48,127 nt of DNA from Mesoaciditoga lauensis cd-1655R = DSM 25116. Lineage in GTDB: Bacteria; Thermotogota; Thermotogae; Mesoaciditogales; Mesoaciditogaceae. The notes under the pieces are model-generated. The model ran no database searches. It was not told the DNA's origin and saw only the letters and a list, made by a program, of their open reading frames with translations. Position numbers and translations under genes: made by a program. Shown here one piece after another: positions 1 to 7,260 of this stretch (position 1 is the first letter of the stretch; each line of letters begins with the position of its first letter). Location: assembly GCF_000745455.1 (NCBI RefSeq), contig NZ_JQJI01000016.1:1-48127 (forward strand), given 5' to 3'.

Positions 1-184
1 TTAAAGTTGTATGGGATACTTTGCTAAGGTTGTATGTTGCTATGGAATTAATCGATTTCCCTCTGCCTACCAACACGCCTTGAACGAGCATTAATGAATC
101 CTTTGAATTAAATGATTCATGAACTTCGAAGACAGGTCCAAAAATAGATTTTGTTATTTTTGAAATAGATGGCATAATATTCAT
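1..184 (-). CDS. IS4/IS10-like transposase, N-terminal part (cut by window edge)
   Basis: An open frame reads leftwards from ATG at 184 to the window edge (61 codons) and continues outside. It begins MNIMPSISKITKSIFGPVFE and contains LVGRGKSINSIATYNLS, which resembles the N-terminal DNA-binding part of IS10/IS4-type transposases. A perfect AGGAGG lies at 200-195, 10 bases before the ATG. The matching C-terminal part of a similar transposase on the same strand closes the window at the other end. I infer that both come from the same kind of insertion sequence; the catalytic DDE residues of this copy are outside the window. Confidence 0.6.
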   Translation of the reverse strand, partial: MNIMPSISKITKSIFGPVFEVHESFNSKDSLMLVQGVLVGRGKSINSIATYNLSKVSHTTL

Positions 185-245
185 GTCGGCAACACCTCCT
201 GTTGATTGGTTTTGTCAAATTAATTTTACATGAGGTGTTGTCGGC
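185..245 (-). promoter_or_regulatory. Hairpin covering the transposase ribosome-binding site
   Basis: Bases 185-198 and 232-245 form an imperfect inverted repeat (12 of 14 positions pair on the minus strand, 9 of them contiguous) with a 33-base loop. The right-hand bases of the 3' arm are the AGGAGG of the transposase gene, so folding of the leader would hide the ribosome-binding site. Several insertion sequences use this arrangement to block translation from transcripts that read in from outside. The function is inferred from position; the inverted repeat could also be part of the IS terminal repeat. Confidence 0.45.
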
Positions 246-588
246 TTTTCAATATTTATGCCTTTTTTCAATGACCCGCTTTACGCTTATTTTGCTTTTT
301 TAATCTTCACGCACAACGTGAGTATTGTAATGTTCGTACACAAGATAAGTTAATTCTTTAGACTTGGCGCATCTCAAGTAATCTTAATCAAATTTAAAAA
401 TGCGGTATGGCGTTGATTGAATTTTGAATTTTCGTTAACCGTTTCACACATTTCGAGCATTTACACAAGGAATTAACCGTATATCCCTATTTGATTAACT
501 TCTGAGAAAAACTACTCCTATAGAATTCGTTATGAGCATATGACTAAATTCTTTAAAGAGCAAAAAAAAGAAAGAGGGTGAAAAGTGA
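246..588. other. Intergenic stretch with decayed terminal repeats of the palindromic element
   Basis: No gene is visible. TTCACGCACAACGTGAGT at 304-321 is a clear copy of the terminal repeat found at 1773, 12791, 40524 and 45888. GTAATGTTCGTACACAAG shortly after it (about 326-343) resembles the outer ends of the copies at 13035 and 15464. These look like leftovers of one or two elements that have lost their cores. The last bases, AAAGAGGGTG at 571-580, are the ribosome-binding site of the next gene. Confidence 0.4.
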
Positions 589-1656
589 ATGGGAAAAGTA
601 GAAATTGGAAAAATGGAAAAACTGAAACGCCATTTGGATAAATACCTTTTGCTCTACATTGGACTCTCGATGATAGTAGGTTTATCCATAGGAGCACCTT
701 TTTTTAAACAAATAGAAACGATGAAACCGTTTCTGAAAAGTTTGAACCTCGTGATAATAGTCATGATGATCTATCCCATGATGGTGGGGCTTAATTTTGG
801 TGAATTGTTGAACATACCGAAGATGTGGAAACAATTCCTGTTCGGTTTGATCATGGGTCTTGTCTATGCTCCATTGTTTATGGCTTTGTTAGTTAAACTT
901 ATACCGATGAATCCATATCTTTCATTTGGATTAATACTCGTCTTTTCGGTGCCTTGTTCTTCCATGGCAATCGCGGCAACTGGCCTGTCAAAAGGCAACA
1001 CAGAGCTTGCAACCATGCTTGTAGCCATTCAGTTTATCCTTGCGCTAGTGGTTTCGCCAGTGTGGATGTCGATCTTTGGTTCAGCTTATAAGATACCATT
1101 TCCTGTCTTTATCATAGTTAAGACGCTCATAATAATAGTGGCAATACCTATGCTCGTTGGTTACGCTACAAAGGCAACCTTAAAGCTCAAAGGCGGAAAA
1201 GCTGCCATGTCGAAAGCGCGCTCCACATTACCGGTGATTTCATTTCTCGCGCTTTTCACGATGATATTTTTGATATTCATGGAGCAGGGACATTTGATAG
1301 TAATGCAATGGCAATCGGTATTAGTTACGCTCATTCCACTTGCAATTTACTTCACCGTCACGATTTTGCTTTTGACGGTCGTGGACCTTGTTTTCAAAGT
1401 AAAATACAAGGATCACATGGCGATAGTCTTTGGAAGCATAGGAAAGAACGAAGGAACGGCTATGGCCATCGCACTTGCTGGTGGAATAGGTCTTGCCGCA
1501 ATTCCGGCAGCTATTGCCCCTCTCATTCAGGTTCCGTTGTTGGCGACTTATCTCAAAATGCACTGGAAAATCGCGGATATGTTCTCAAAACGTTCACCAC
1601 ACCTTGTCAACAAATACGAATTGCATGAGCTTGAATTGGAAATGGAAGAAGATTGA
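589..1656 (+). CDS. Bile acid:sodium symporter / ACR3-type membrane transporter
   Basis: This 355-residue protein is strongly hydrophobic, with about ten membrane segments between residues 20 and 330, as in the BASS/ACR3 superfamily of sodium- or proton-coupled anion carriers. The motifs FSVPCSSMAIAATGLSKGN (around residues 122-140) and FGSIGKNEGTAMAIAL (around 281-296) correspond to the two unwound-helix substrate and ion sites of the family. The Cys in VPCSS is where ACR3 arsenite carriers have their essential Cys, so arsenite export is possible, but there is no arsenic gene nearby. It is a single gene with its own ribosome-binding site (GAGGGTG, 9 bases upstream). The exact substrate is unknown. 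Confidence 0.75.
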   Translation: MGKVEIGKMEKLKRHLDKYLLLYIGLSMIVGLSIGAPFFKQIETMKPFLKSLNLVIIVMMIYPMMVGLNFGELLNIPKMWKQFLFGLIMGLVYAPLFMALLVKLIPMNPYLSFGLILVFSVPCSSMAIAATGLSKGNTELATMLVAIQFILALVVSPVWMSIFGSAYKIPFPVFIIVKTLIIIVAIPMLVGYATKATLKLKGGKAAMSKARSTLPVISFLALFTMIFLIFMEQGHLIVMQWQSVLVTLIPLAIYFTVTILLLTVVDLVFKVKYKDHMAIVFGSIGKNEGTAMAIALAGGIGLAAIPAAIAPLIQVPLLATYLKMHWKIADMFSKRSPHLVNKYELHELELEMEED

Positions 1657-1731
1657 TAGGAATAACTCATACAAGTTTTGAGTGAATGAAAAACTTTCGT
1701 TGAAAGCGAATTGGTTATAAAATATCAGGAC

Positions 1732-1759
1732 AAATCGCATGCTCAAAAGCATGCGATTT
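1732..1759 (+). terminator. Hairpin downstream of the transporter gene
   Basis: AAATCGCATGC and its exact complement form an 11-bp stem around a TCAAAA loop. The T-tract after it is weak (ATTTACTTATG), so it may be a poor intrinsic terminator or an mRNA-protecting hairpin. It lies just before the terminal repeat of palindromic element A. Confidence 0.5.
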
Positions 1760-1772
1760 ACTTATGTTTGTC

Positions 1773-2216
1773 ACTCATATTGTGCGTGAACATTACGAAA
1801 GATATTACAAGAAGCATTAATCTCACTATGAGAGCATATGGACCATATTTGACGATATTTTGATTTAAAACCCGCTTTCCAATCAATCAAGGCATTTTTT
1901 CGAAGCACTTGTCAGAACGGATTCGCTCTTTTATCCATCTTACGACTCAAAAAACGAGGCACGCTCAGACACTCATCCATGAGTGCTTCGCTTTCTCAAC
2001 ACATCCGTGTGTTTCTCAACCTCGTTTTTATGAATCTTCAGATGGAACGCTCATATGTTCTGACAAGTGCTTCGAGGATTAGATTTAATTTCTTTTTGAT
2101 TAGCTTCGTGCTTTGTAGATGCTTTTCACGCATTTTTAGTCCCATTTTATTTAATTTGGTTGTTTGCAGTGTTTGGCGTTGATGATACTTTTTAACATCG
2201 ACGCACAATGTGAGTT
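1773..2216. mobile_element. Palindromic element copy A (MITE-like, Y-shaped core)
   Basis: A 444-bp non-coding element is bounded by inverted terminal repeats: ACTCATATTGTGCGTGAACA at 1773 and TAACATCGACGCACAATGTG at 2193. The core at 1900-2075 folds back on itself. Its first 19 bases pair perfectly with its last 19, a second stem joins GACTCAAAAAACGAGG to CCTCGTTTTTATGAATC, and the apex carries two hairpins, CACTCATCCATGAGTG and AACACATCCGTGTGTT, both with TCC in the loop. It has no coding capacity for a transposase, so movement would depend on enzymes from elsewhere. The orientation matches copy H. Confidence 0.7.
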
Positions 2217-2325
2217 GCATAATTCGAGTCTCTTAAAGGACAATAAACATTTTATAAATATTAAAATAAATGTTAAAATTATATAGACTCGATAGAGCCC
2301 AATTTGAACCGAGGAGGGGTTGAAT

Positions 2326-3882
2326 ATGAAAAAAACTGTCAAACTTTTATTGATGGTGATGGCAGTGGGAGTGGTTTTGATACTTTCTGGATGTTATCTT
2401 TTAAAACCACAAGCGCCCACGAATTTAACGGCAACGGCGTTAAGTGCTTCTTCCATAAAACTCACATGGCAAGGTAACGGTTCTTTTATCATTTACAGAT
2501 CTTTATCGCTGAGTGGTTCTCCTTTTTCTCAAGTGGCAACCACAGATTCAACAAACTATATTGATAACGGCTTGTCTCCCCGTACAACTTATTACTACAA
2601 AGTTGTGGCAAAAAATCAATTTGGCGTTTCCGATCCAAGTAATATAGCTTCAGCCACCACCAAGTTCATTTATAGCGTTTCTGGATATGTTCAAGACCAA
2701 TACGCTTATGGAATAGCAGACGTTACAATCAAGTTCAGTGGGGGATTTTCTCAGGTTACGACCGATCAAAACGGCCAATGGTCTAAAAGTGGACTAAGTG
2801 GAACGGTGGTTGTAACTCCGGAAAAAACAGGGTGGACGTTTGCACCTCCAAATACAACTGTTGCGTCCACTCAAACTCTGTATTTCGAAGGAATACGGAA
2901 CGCTTCAGTGGTGGCCTTTCCTGATCCGGTTTTGGATTCAATAATAAGATCTAAAATAGGAAAAGCAACTGGAGACATATACGTTTCTGATCTTACGCCA
3001 ATAGCTTCTATTGAAAACAATTGGCCTTCTCCTAACGAAAAGATAAGCAACCTTGAAGGAATCCAATATTGTGTGAATTTGAAGGAACTTGAAATTGTCG
3101 GTAACAACATCTCAAACATCTCTCAACTTGCCAGTTTAACACAGCTTCAAGTTGTGAATATTTGGTACAACAACGTGAGTGACATAACTCCAATTAAGAA
3201 CTTACCAAACATAAAAAAACTTTACATAAGTTATAATCCGATTCCAAAAAGCAATTGGGCATTTTTGAAAAACTGGACCTGGCTTGAAGAGTTGGGGATA
3301 GGAGGATTGGGCCTTATCAATAGTGACATCGCCTTTCTTCCAAGCTTTACAAATCTTATTTATCTAGATTTGAATAACAATTCAATAAGCGATATAAGCC
3401 CTGTGGCAAGCCTTACAAATTTGAGATATTTATTGATAGTAGGAAACAGGGGAGTACGTGATCTTTCACCAGTAGCAAGTTTGGTGAACTTGTACGATTT
3501 GAATATGGGAGACATAAGTGCAACCAATTTGGCTCCGTTGAAAGGATTGAAGAAATTGGAATCGTTATCGCTTTTTGATGATAACGTGGTGGATATATCT
3601 CCACTTGCCAGTTTAACCGCTTTGCGTTCAATATCCATGCAACACAACAAGATAAAGGATATTTCATCGTTAGAAGGATTGACTAACTTGGAAGGTTTAG
3701 ATCTTTCAGACAATGAAATAGAAGATATATCTCCACTTGTGAGAAATAACGGTATGAATTCTGGAGATTACGTTGATTTAAGAGAGAATTTATTAGATCT
3801 GACGCCTTCCTCCACAGCATTGAAAGATATAGAAACTCTTCAAAAAAGAGGCGTTACCGTTAAGTATCAACCACAAAAGTGA
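2326..3882 (+). CDS. Leucine-rich-repeat surface lipoprotein with FnIII domain
   Basis: A 518-residue exported protein. The start is ATG 2326, 8 bases after GAGGAGGGG; a TTG six bases upstream is less well placed. A lipoprotein signal ends in LSGC with the lipidated Cys at residue 23. A fibronectin type III domain (about 28-115, APTNLTATALSASSIKLTW to YYYKVVAKNQFG) is followed by a carboxypeptidase-regulatory-like beta domain (about 117-188) and about ten 22-residue leucine-rich repeats of the internalin/LRR_4 style (about 235-500; repeated LxxLxxLxLxxNxISDISPL). Such repeats form a curved protein- or glycan-binding surface, so an adhesion or binding role at the cell envelope is likely. It is paralogous to the minus-strand lipoprotein at 15557, sharing the unusual KSNWAFxKNWTWL segment. 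Confidence 0.8.
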   Translation: MKKTVKLLLMVMAVGVVLILSGCYLLKPQAPTNLTATALSASSIKLTWQGNGSFIIYRSLSLSGSPFSQVATTDSTNYIDNGLSPRTTYYYKVVAKNQFGVSDPSNIASATTKFIYSVSGYVQDQYAYGIADVTIKFSGGFSQVTTDQNGQWSKSGLSGTVVVTPEKTGWTFAPPNTTVASTQTLYFEGIRNASVVAFPDPVLDSIIRSKIGKATGDIYVSDLTPIASIENNWPSPNEKISNLEGIQYCVNLKELEIVGNNISNISQLASLTQLQVVNIWYNNVSDITPIKNLPNIKKLYISYNPIPKSNWAFLKNWTWLEELGIGGLGLINSDIAFLPSFTNLIYLDLNNNSISDISPVASLTNLRYLLIVGNRGVRDLSPVASLVNLYDLNMGDISATNLAPLKGLKKLESLSLFDDNVVDISPLASLTALRSISMQHNKIKDISSLEGLTNLEGLDLSDNEIEDISPLVRNNGMNSGDYVDLRENLLDLTPSSTALKDIETLQKRGVTVKYQPQK

Positions 3883-4293
3883 GAATCATCTCGAAAAACT
3901 TGTTTAACAGAGAATTGTGTGTGGATGATTCATAACTTTTCAAATTTCCTCCTTTTTGCTACAGATAAAGGTTCTAACAAGAAGGGGGAAATTTTTATGA
4001 TTCAGGTTTTCACGTTATCCCTGCCATTTGTCGATTTTAGAAGTCAAGCAAAGATATCACCTGATGGCTTCTGCATATGTGTAAACTTTAAGGGGTTAAC
4101 TTCCTACCTTGTTATGAGCGTCAAGAAGATCTCGCTCTTTTTTCAAGAGTTGTTTTCTTGTACTGATTGGAATGAAATCGCTAAATCCTACCTTTTCTTA
4201 CTTCATGTTCATCAGGCTTTTCGTGGTAAAATGAGGTGTACGCTCAACTTAACAAGTACAATTGAGAATGAAAAAGACATCATATCATAGGAG
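3883..4293. other. Intergenic stretch with a doubtful ORF
   Basis: An open frame runs from 3919 to 4290, and a better-supported ATG at 3997 follows AAGGGGG by about 8 bases. The predicted product has no family I recognise, is rich in Phe, Ser and Cys, and does not show the Lys/Glu-rich composition of neighbouring genes. It may be a small real gene or, more likely, chance. The end of this stretch must hold the promoter of the GntR gene, but I see no clear -35/-10 pair. Confidence 0.25.
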
Positions 4294-4299
4294 ATGATT

Positions 4300-5043
4300 T
4301 TGCAGGTGGGCATGATAGACAAAGGCAGTCCAATTCCGATCTATCATCAGCTGTATGAAATTTTGAAATTAAAAATAGAAAACGGAGAGTTTAAGGGCGG
4401 AGAATACCTTCCTTCCGAAAACATGCTAGCGCAATTCTATCATGTAAGTCGTTTAACGGTAAGGCAGGCACTCTCAAAGTTGGTAGAGAGTGGATTCGTG
4501 GAAAAACAAAGAGGAAAGGGAACAAGGATAAAAGGCAAAAAGAACGTGGAAAGCCTTATGGAGTTAAAAGGTTTTACCGAAGAAGCGAAGGAAAGAGGCC
4601 ACTCTCCCAGCTCAATAGTCATGCAAAACACCCTCGTTGATGCACCCTTCTTCATAGCAGACAAATTGCATCTTCCGCAAAAATCAAAGATGATCCTTTT
4701 AAAAAGGTTAAGATTGCTAGATGGAATTCCATATGCGATTGAATGGTCATACATAAATCCTGCAGTAGATACACGTTTGTTGAACATTTTAGAAATGGAT
4801 ATGTCCAAGGCATCGTTGTATGATTTTTTCAAAAATGTTTTAAAACTTAAAATGGAATATGCCGATGAGACTTTGGAAGTTGGTCGTGCAAGTGCCGAAG
4901 AAGCAAAACTTTTAGGCATTCATGCAGACGACTGTGTAGCTTTGAGAAGAAGATACACTTATGTGAGCAATTCAAGATGTATAGAATACGTTCACTCAAT
5001 ATACAGAGGAGACAAGTACAAATTCACAATAAGGTTAGGATGA
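4300..5043 (+). CDS. GntR-family (HutC/UTRA type) transcriptional regulator
   Basis: The N-terminal winged helix (about residues 8-75: PIPIYHQLYEILKLKIENGE, then LPSENMLAQFYHVSRLTVRQ) is the GntR DNA-binding domain. The C-terminal part (about 95-245), with LKRLRLLDGIPYAIEWSYI and YTYVSNSRCIEYVHSIYRGD, is a UTRA ligand-binding domain of the HutC subfamily. The full length of about 247 residues is normal. The start is uncertain: AGGAG at 4289-4293 best serves TTG 4300, while ATG 4294 would touch it and ATG 4312 has only a weak site. The stop overlaps the ATG of the NlpC/P60 gene (ATGA), so the two are probably co-transcribed, with the regulator perhaps controlling a wall-recycling function through a sugar or amino-sugar effector (inference). 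Confidence 0.85.
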   Translation: MQVGMIDKGSPIPIYHQLYEILKLKIENGEFKGGEYLPSENMLAQFYHVSRLTVRQALSKLVESGFVEKQRGKGTRIKGKKNVESLMELKGFTEEAKERGHSPSSIVMQNTLVDAPFFIADKLHLPQKSKMILLKRLRLLDGIPYAIEWSYINPAVDTRLLNILEMDMSKASLYDFFKNVLKLKMEYADETLEVGRASAEEAKLLGIHADDCVALRRRYTYVSNSRCIEYVHSIYRGDKYKFTIRLG

Positions 5044-6053
5044 TCGATATGGATGATAATTATTCCATCATAAAAAGCATAAGATCGGCTTTGGGAGACA
5101 AAAGAACGTGTAAATATGAACTCAATTTTGAAGAAGGAGTGGATACTTTACACGTGATTGGCAAAGTTGATACCCGTGAATCTTATCAGAAGATCACGGA
5201 ACTTCTTTCAACTAACCCACGAGATACCAAGAAAGTTGATTTTAATGTGAAGATCATGGAAGACGATATTGATGATTCTCATAAGATCGCAATCGTGAAG
5301 TCGTCAACATGTGATATGAAGTCCTCTCCTGATTTCCGCTCTTTGAGTGTTCATCAGCTGATATTTGGTGAAAGTGCTAAGGTTTTGGATTTTTCCAAAG
5401 ATTACGTACTTGCTAAAGACACGAGAACTGGATTTATAGGATGGATGAGATATTCTAACCTGTCGTTTATGTCGGAAAAAACTTTTAACGAATGGAGAAA
5501 AGATAGAACTGCCGTAACTCTGACAAGGAGATTTTCATTGGTAGAATTTGGGAATGATAATTTATATCTTCCAATTGGGGTAAAGATTCCGGCTATGGAA
5601 AGAGAAGGGCGTTGGATTTGTGAGTTCCCCAACGGTTTGAAAGTGAAGTTTAAAAGTGGCGATGCGGTTCCTTCCGCAAAGATAAAGGTTGAAGAGCTTG
5701 CAGAGATATGGAAAATTTTCCTTGGAACGCCTTACCTTTGGGGAGGCACAAGCACTTATGGAATAGACTGTTCCGGATATGTCGGCAGACTATACGACTA
5801 CGTGGGAATAAAAATTCCGCGTGATTCGGATCAACAGAGAGATTTTTCTCAAACCGTTGAAGAATCAGAATTAAAAATTGGAGATCTTGCATTCTTTCCA
5901 GGACACGTTGCCTTTTATATCGGCGATGGGAAAATAGCGCATGCAAATCTCCATCATGGAATGGTTGGAATTTCAGAATTGCTTCATCCAAAAAGCGCTT
6001 ATGAAATTGGATTGAAGGAACACTTGATCAAATTCGGAAGAGTGTTAAAATAA
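5040..6053 (+). CDS. NlpC/P60 (C40) cell-wall peptidase with SH3-like domains
   Basis: The C-terminal 115 residues are an NlpC/P60 papain-like domain that cuts peptidoglycan stem peptides. YLWGGTSTYGIDCSGYVGRL gives the catalytic Cys244, GHVAFYIGDG gives His289 and IAHANLHHG the third polar residue, His301 (numbered from ATG 5040). The region before it (about 85-230), with two segments like VLAKDTRTGFIGWMRYSNL, reads as SH3b-type wall-binding domains. No signal peptide is visible, so export is unexplained or the protein acts in muropeptide recycling like YkfC-type gamma-D-Glu-L-diamino acid endopeptidases (inference). ATG 5040 overlaps the GntR stop; ATG 5049 is an alternative with TTAGGA 8 bases upstream. 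Confidence 0.85.
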   Translation: MIDMDDNYSIIKSIRSALGDKRTCKYELNFEEGVDTLHVIGKVDTRESYQKITELLSTNPRDTKKVDFNVKIMEDDIDDSHKIAIVKSSTCDMKSSPDFRSLSVHQLIFGESAKVLDFSKDYVLAKDTRTGFIGWMRYSNLSFMSEKTFNEWRKDRTAVTLTRRFSLVEFGNDNLYLPIGVKIPAMEREGRWICEFPNGLKVKFKSGDAVPSAKIKVEELAEIWKIFLGTPYLWGGTSTYGIDCSGYVGRLYDYVGIKIPRDSDQQRDFSQTVEESELKIGDLAFFPGHVAFYIGDGKIAHANLHHGMVGISELLHPKSAYEIGLKEHLIKFGRVLK

Positions 6054-6119
6054 TTATGTAATCACTGGAAAGTGATAATTTAATCGGTGTGGAAAGGTGA
6101 TCATTGAAAAGAAAATTTT

Positions 6120-6286
6120 GAAGTTTTGTCAAAACTGATTCAGACGTATATCCATACAAGATGCTCATAACAGAGCCCGCTGCATACAAACGTCCTGTTA
6201 GATTCGCTTTCTCGGCACATCCTGTGCCTCCAGCTCTGTTCTTTCGCATCTTGTATGGCGTCTTCATATGTTTTGACAGAAACTTC
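6120..6286. repeat. Palindromic element copy C (strongly diverged core)
   Basis: This copy keeps the architecture with different letters. The outer arms GAAGTTTTGTCAAAAC (6120) and GTTTTGACAGAAACTTC (6270) pair. The middle stem is CCATACAAGATGC (6152) with GCATCTTGTATGG (6246), 13 perfect pairs, then AACAGAGC (6169) with GCTCTGTT (6233). One apical hairpin is GGCACATCCTGTGCC (6214-6228). The middle stem has no sequence match to copies A, B or D-H, yet sits in the same place and is fully paired. Confidence 0.65.
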
Positions 6287-6327
6287 AAAAAAGGGAAGAG
6301 AAAGAAGAAACAAAGCGTACTCAATAT

Positions 6328-6472
6328 TCTCAACACATCTGTGTTGTTTTCCAACCTCGTTTTTAGAGTCTTCAGATGGAGAGTTCATAAGTGCCGGCAA
6401 GTGTTTCGATAAAGGAGAAAAACTTCGAAGAGTGTAAGAATGAAAAACAAATAACACGTCCGTGTGTTTTTC
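6328..6472. repeat. Truncated half-copies of the palindromic element
   Basis: Bases 6328-6409 match the 3' half of copy B (hairpin AACACATCTGTGTT, then CCAACCTCGTTTTTAGAGTC and AGATGGAGAGTTCATAAGTG, ending at TCGA), with the 5' half missing. A further scrap with one hairpin, AACACGTCCGTGTGTT, lies at 6453-6468, only about 15 bases before the ribosome-binding site of the MIF-like gene. It is therefore part of that gene's leader. Confidence 0.55.
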
Positions 6473-6495
6473 GATATTTATAAGGGGGTGGAAGA

Positions 6496-6831
6496 ATGCC
6501 TTACTGTGGATTGCAAACAAATGCGAAAGTGGGAGATAAGGAGTCATTGGCCAAAAAGCTTTCTACCGTGGTTGCTCAAGAACTCGGAAAGCCTGAAATG
6601 TATGTTATGGTATCGGTTGAAGAAAAGGAAATGACTTTTGGGGGTAGCACGCAACCATGTGCTTTCGTCGATTTAAGGAGCATAGGTTTAACTTCTTCAC
6701 AAACTCCGAAGTTGTCAAAGGCCATATGTGATCTTTTGGAAGAAGAAATAGGAGTTAAGCCAGATAGAACTTATATAAGCTTTGCCGATGCCAAAGGATA
6801 CATGTGGGGATGGAATGGTTCCACTTTCTAG
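6496..6831 (+). CDS. MIF-like tautomerase
   Basis: A 111-residue protein of the macrophage migration inhibitory factor family, whose members form trimers and carry keto-enol tautomerase activity. The initiator Met is followed directly by Pro, the catalytic base once Met is removed. GKPEMYVMV carries the conserved Lys, FGGSTQPCAFVDLRSIG matches the MIF core FGGSxEPCAxxxLxSIG, PDRTYISF and the C-terminal GWNGSTF also match. The second Cys of the animal CxxC motif is Val here, so thiol oxidoreductase activity is not expected. The ribosome-binding site is AAGGGGGTGG at 6481-6490. It is flanked by palindromic elements on both sides. The physiological substrate is unknown. Confidence 0.85.
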   Translation: MPYCGLQTNAKVGDKESLAKKLSTVVAQELGKPEMYVMVSVEEKEMTFGGSTQPCAFVDLRSIGLTSSQTPKLSKAICDLLEEEIGVKPDRTYISFADAKGYMWGWNGSTF

Positions 6832-6875
6832 AACTATGAAGAAAAGCATTTCAAATTTTTGGAGGTAATATTCTT

Positions 6876-7230
6876 AATGTGCGTCGAGTTTAAGAATCTA
6901 AGTAGTGAGAAGTCATGAACGTTCCTAATAAAAGTTTTCATTCCTCGAAACACATGCTAGCACTTATGAACTCTCCATCTTGCGACTCATAAAAACGAGG
7001 CACGCTCAGACACTCATCCGTGAGTGCTTCGCTTTCTCAACACATCCGTGTGTTTTCCAACCTCATTTTTATGAGTCTTCAGATGGAGAGTTCATAAGTG
7101 CTAGCATGTGTTTCGAAAAAAGCATTTTGCTTGTAAAGCACTAAAAACCTTCAAAGTACTGTATTTCTCTTTCAAAGATTGCTTTTTCGCACTGACAAAA
7201 ATCGTTACTTTCACGCATCTTAGCAACACT
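6876..7230. mobile_element. Palindromic element copy B, with a 36-bp perfect outer stem
   Basis: The core at 6945-7116 is the cleanest example. Bases 6945-6980 are exactly complementary to 7081-7116 (36 pairs, starting TCGAAACACATGCTAGCACT). After a 3x3 mismatch, 6984-7000 pairs with 7061-7077 (one mismatch). The 60-base apex holds hairpins CACTCATCCGTGAGTG (7011-7026) and AACACATCCGTGTGTT (7039-7054). Decayed terminal repeats are visible outside it: AATGTGCGTCGAGTTTAA near 6877 and GTTACTTTCACGCATC near 7204. It sits between two convergent genes, so it could affect both transcript ends. Confidence 0.7.
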
Positions 7231-7235
7231 CAATT

Positions 7236-7260
7236 AAAAAAGCGCCATTTGGCGCTTTTT
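7236..7260 (-). terminator. Intrinsic terminator of the sugar operon
   Basis: AAAAAAGCGCC-ATTT-GGCGCTTTTT is a GC-rich stem with A/T tracts on both sides, so it can work in both directions. It overlaps the last bases of the rpiR-like gene on the minus strand and would also stop any transcript arriving from the MIF-like gene. Confidence 0.8.

Noticed and set aside
3919-4290. A 123-codon open frame before the GntR gene
   Set aside because: No family resemblance, an atypical residue composition and no strong start at 3919. It is mentioned only as a doubtful ORF in the gap entry.
7001-7060. The TCC-loop hairpins as a CRISPR-like or tRNA-like array
   Set aside because: There are only two hairpins per element, no regular spacers and no tRNA features; they are the apex of a palindrome. 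No CRISPR array was seen in the window.
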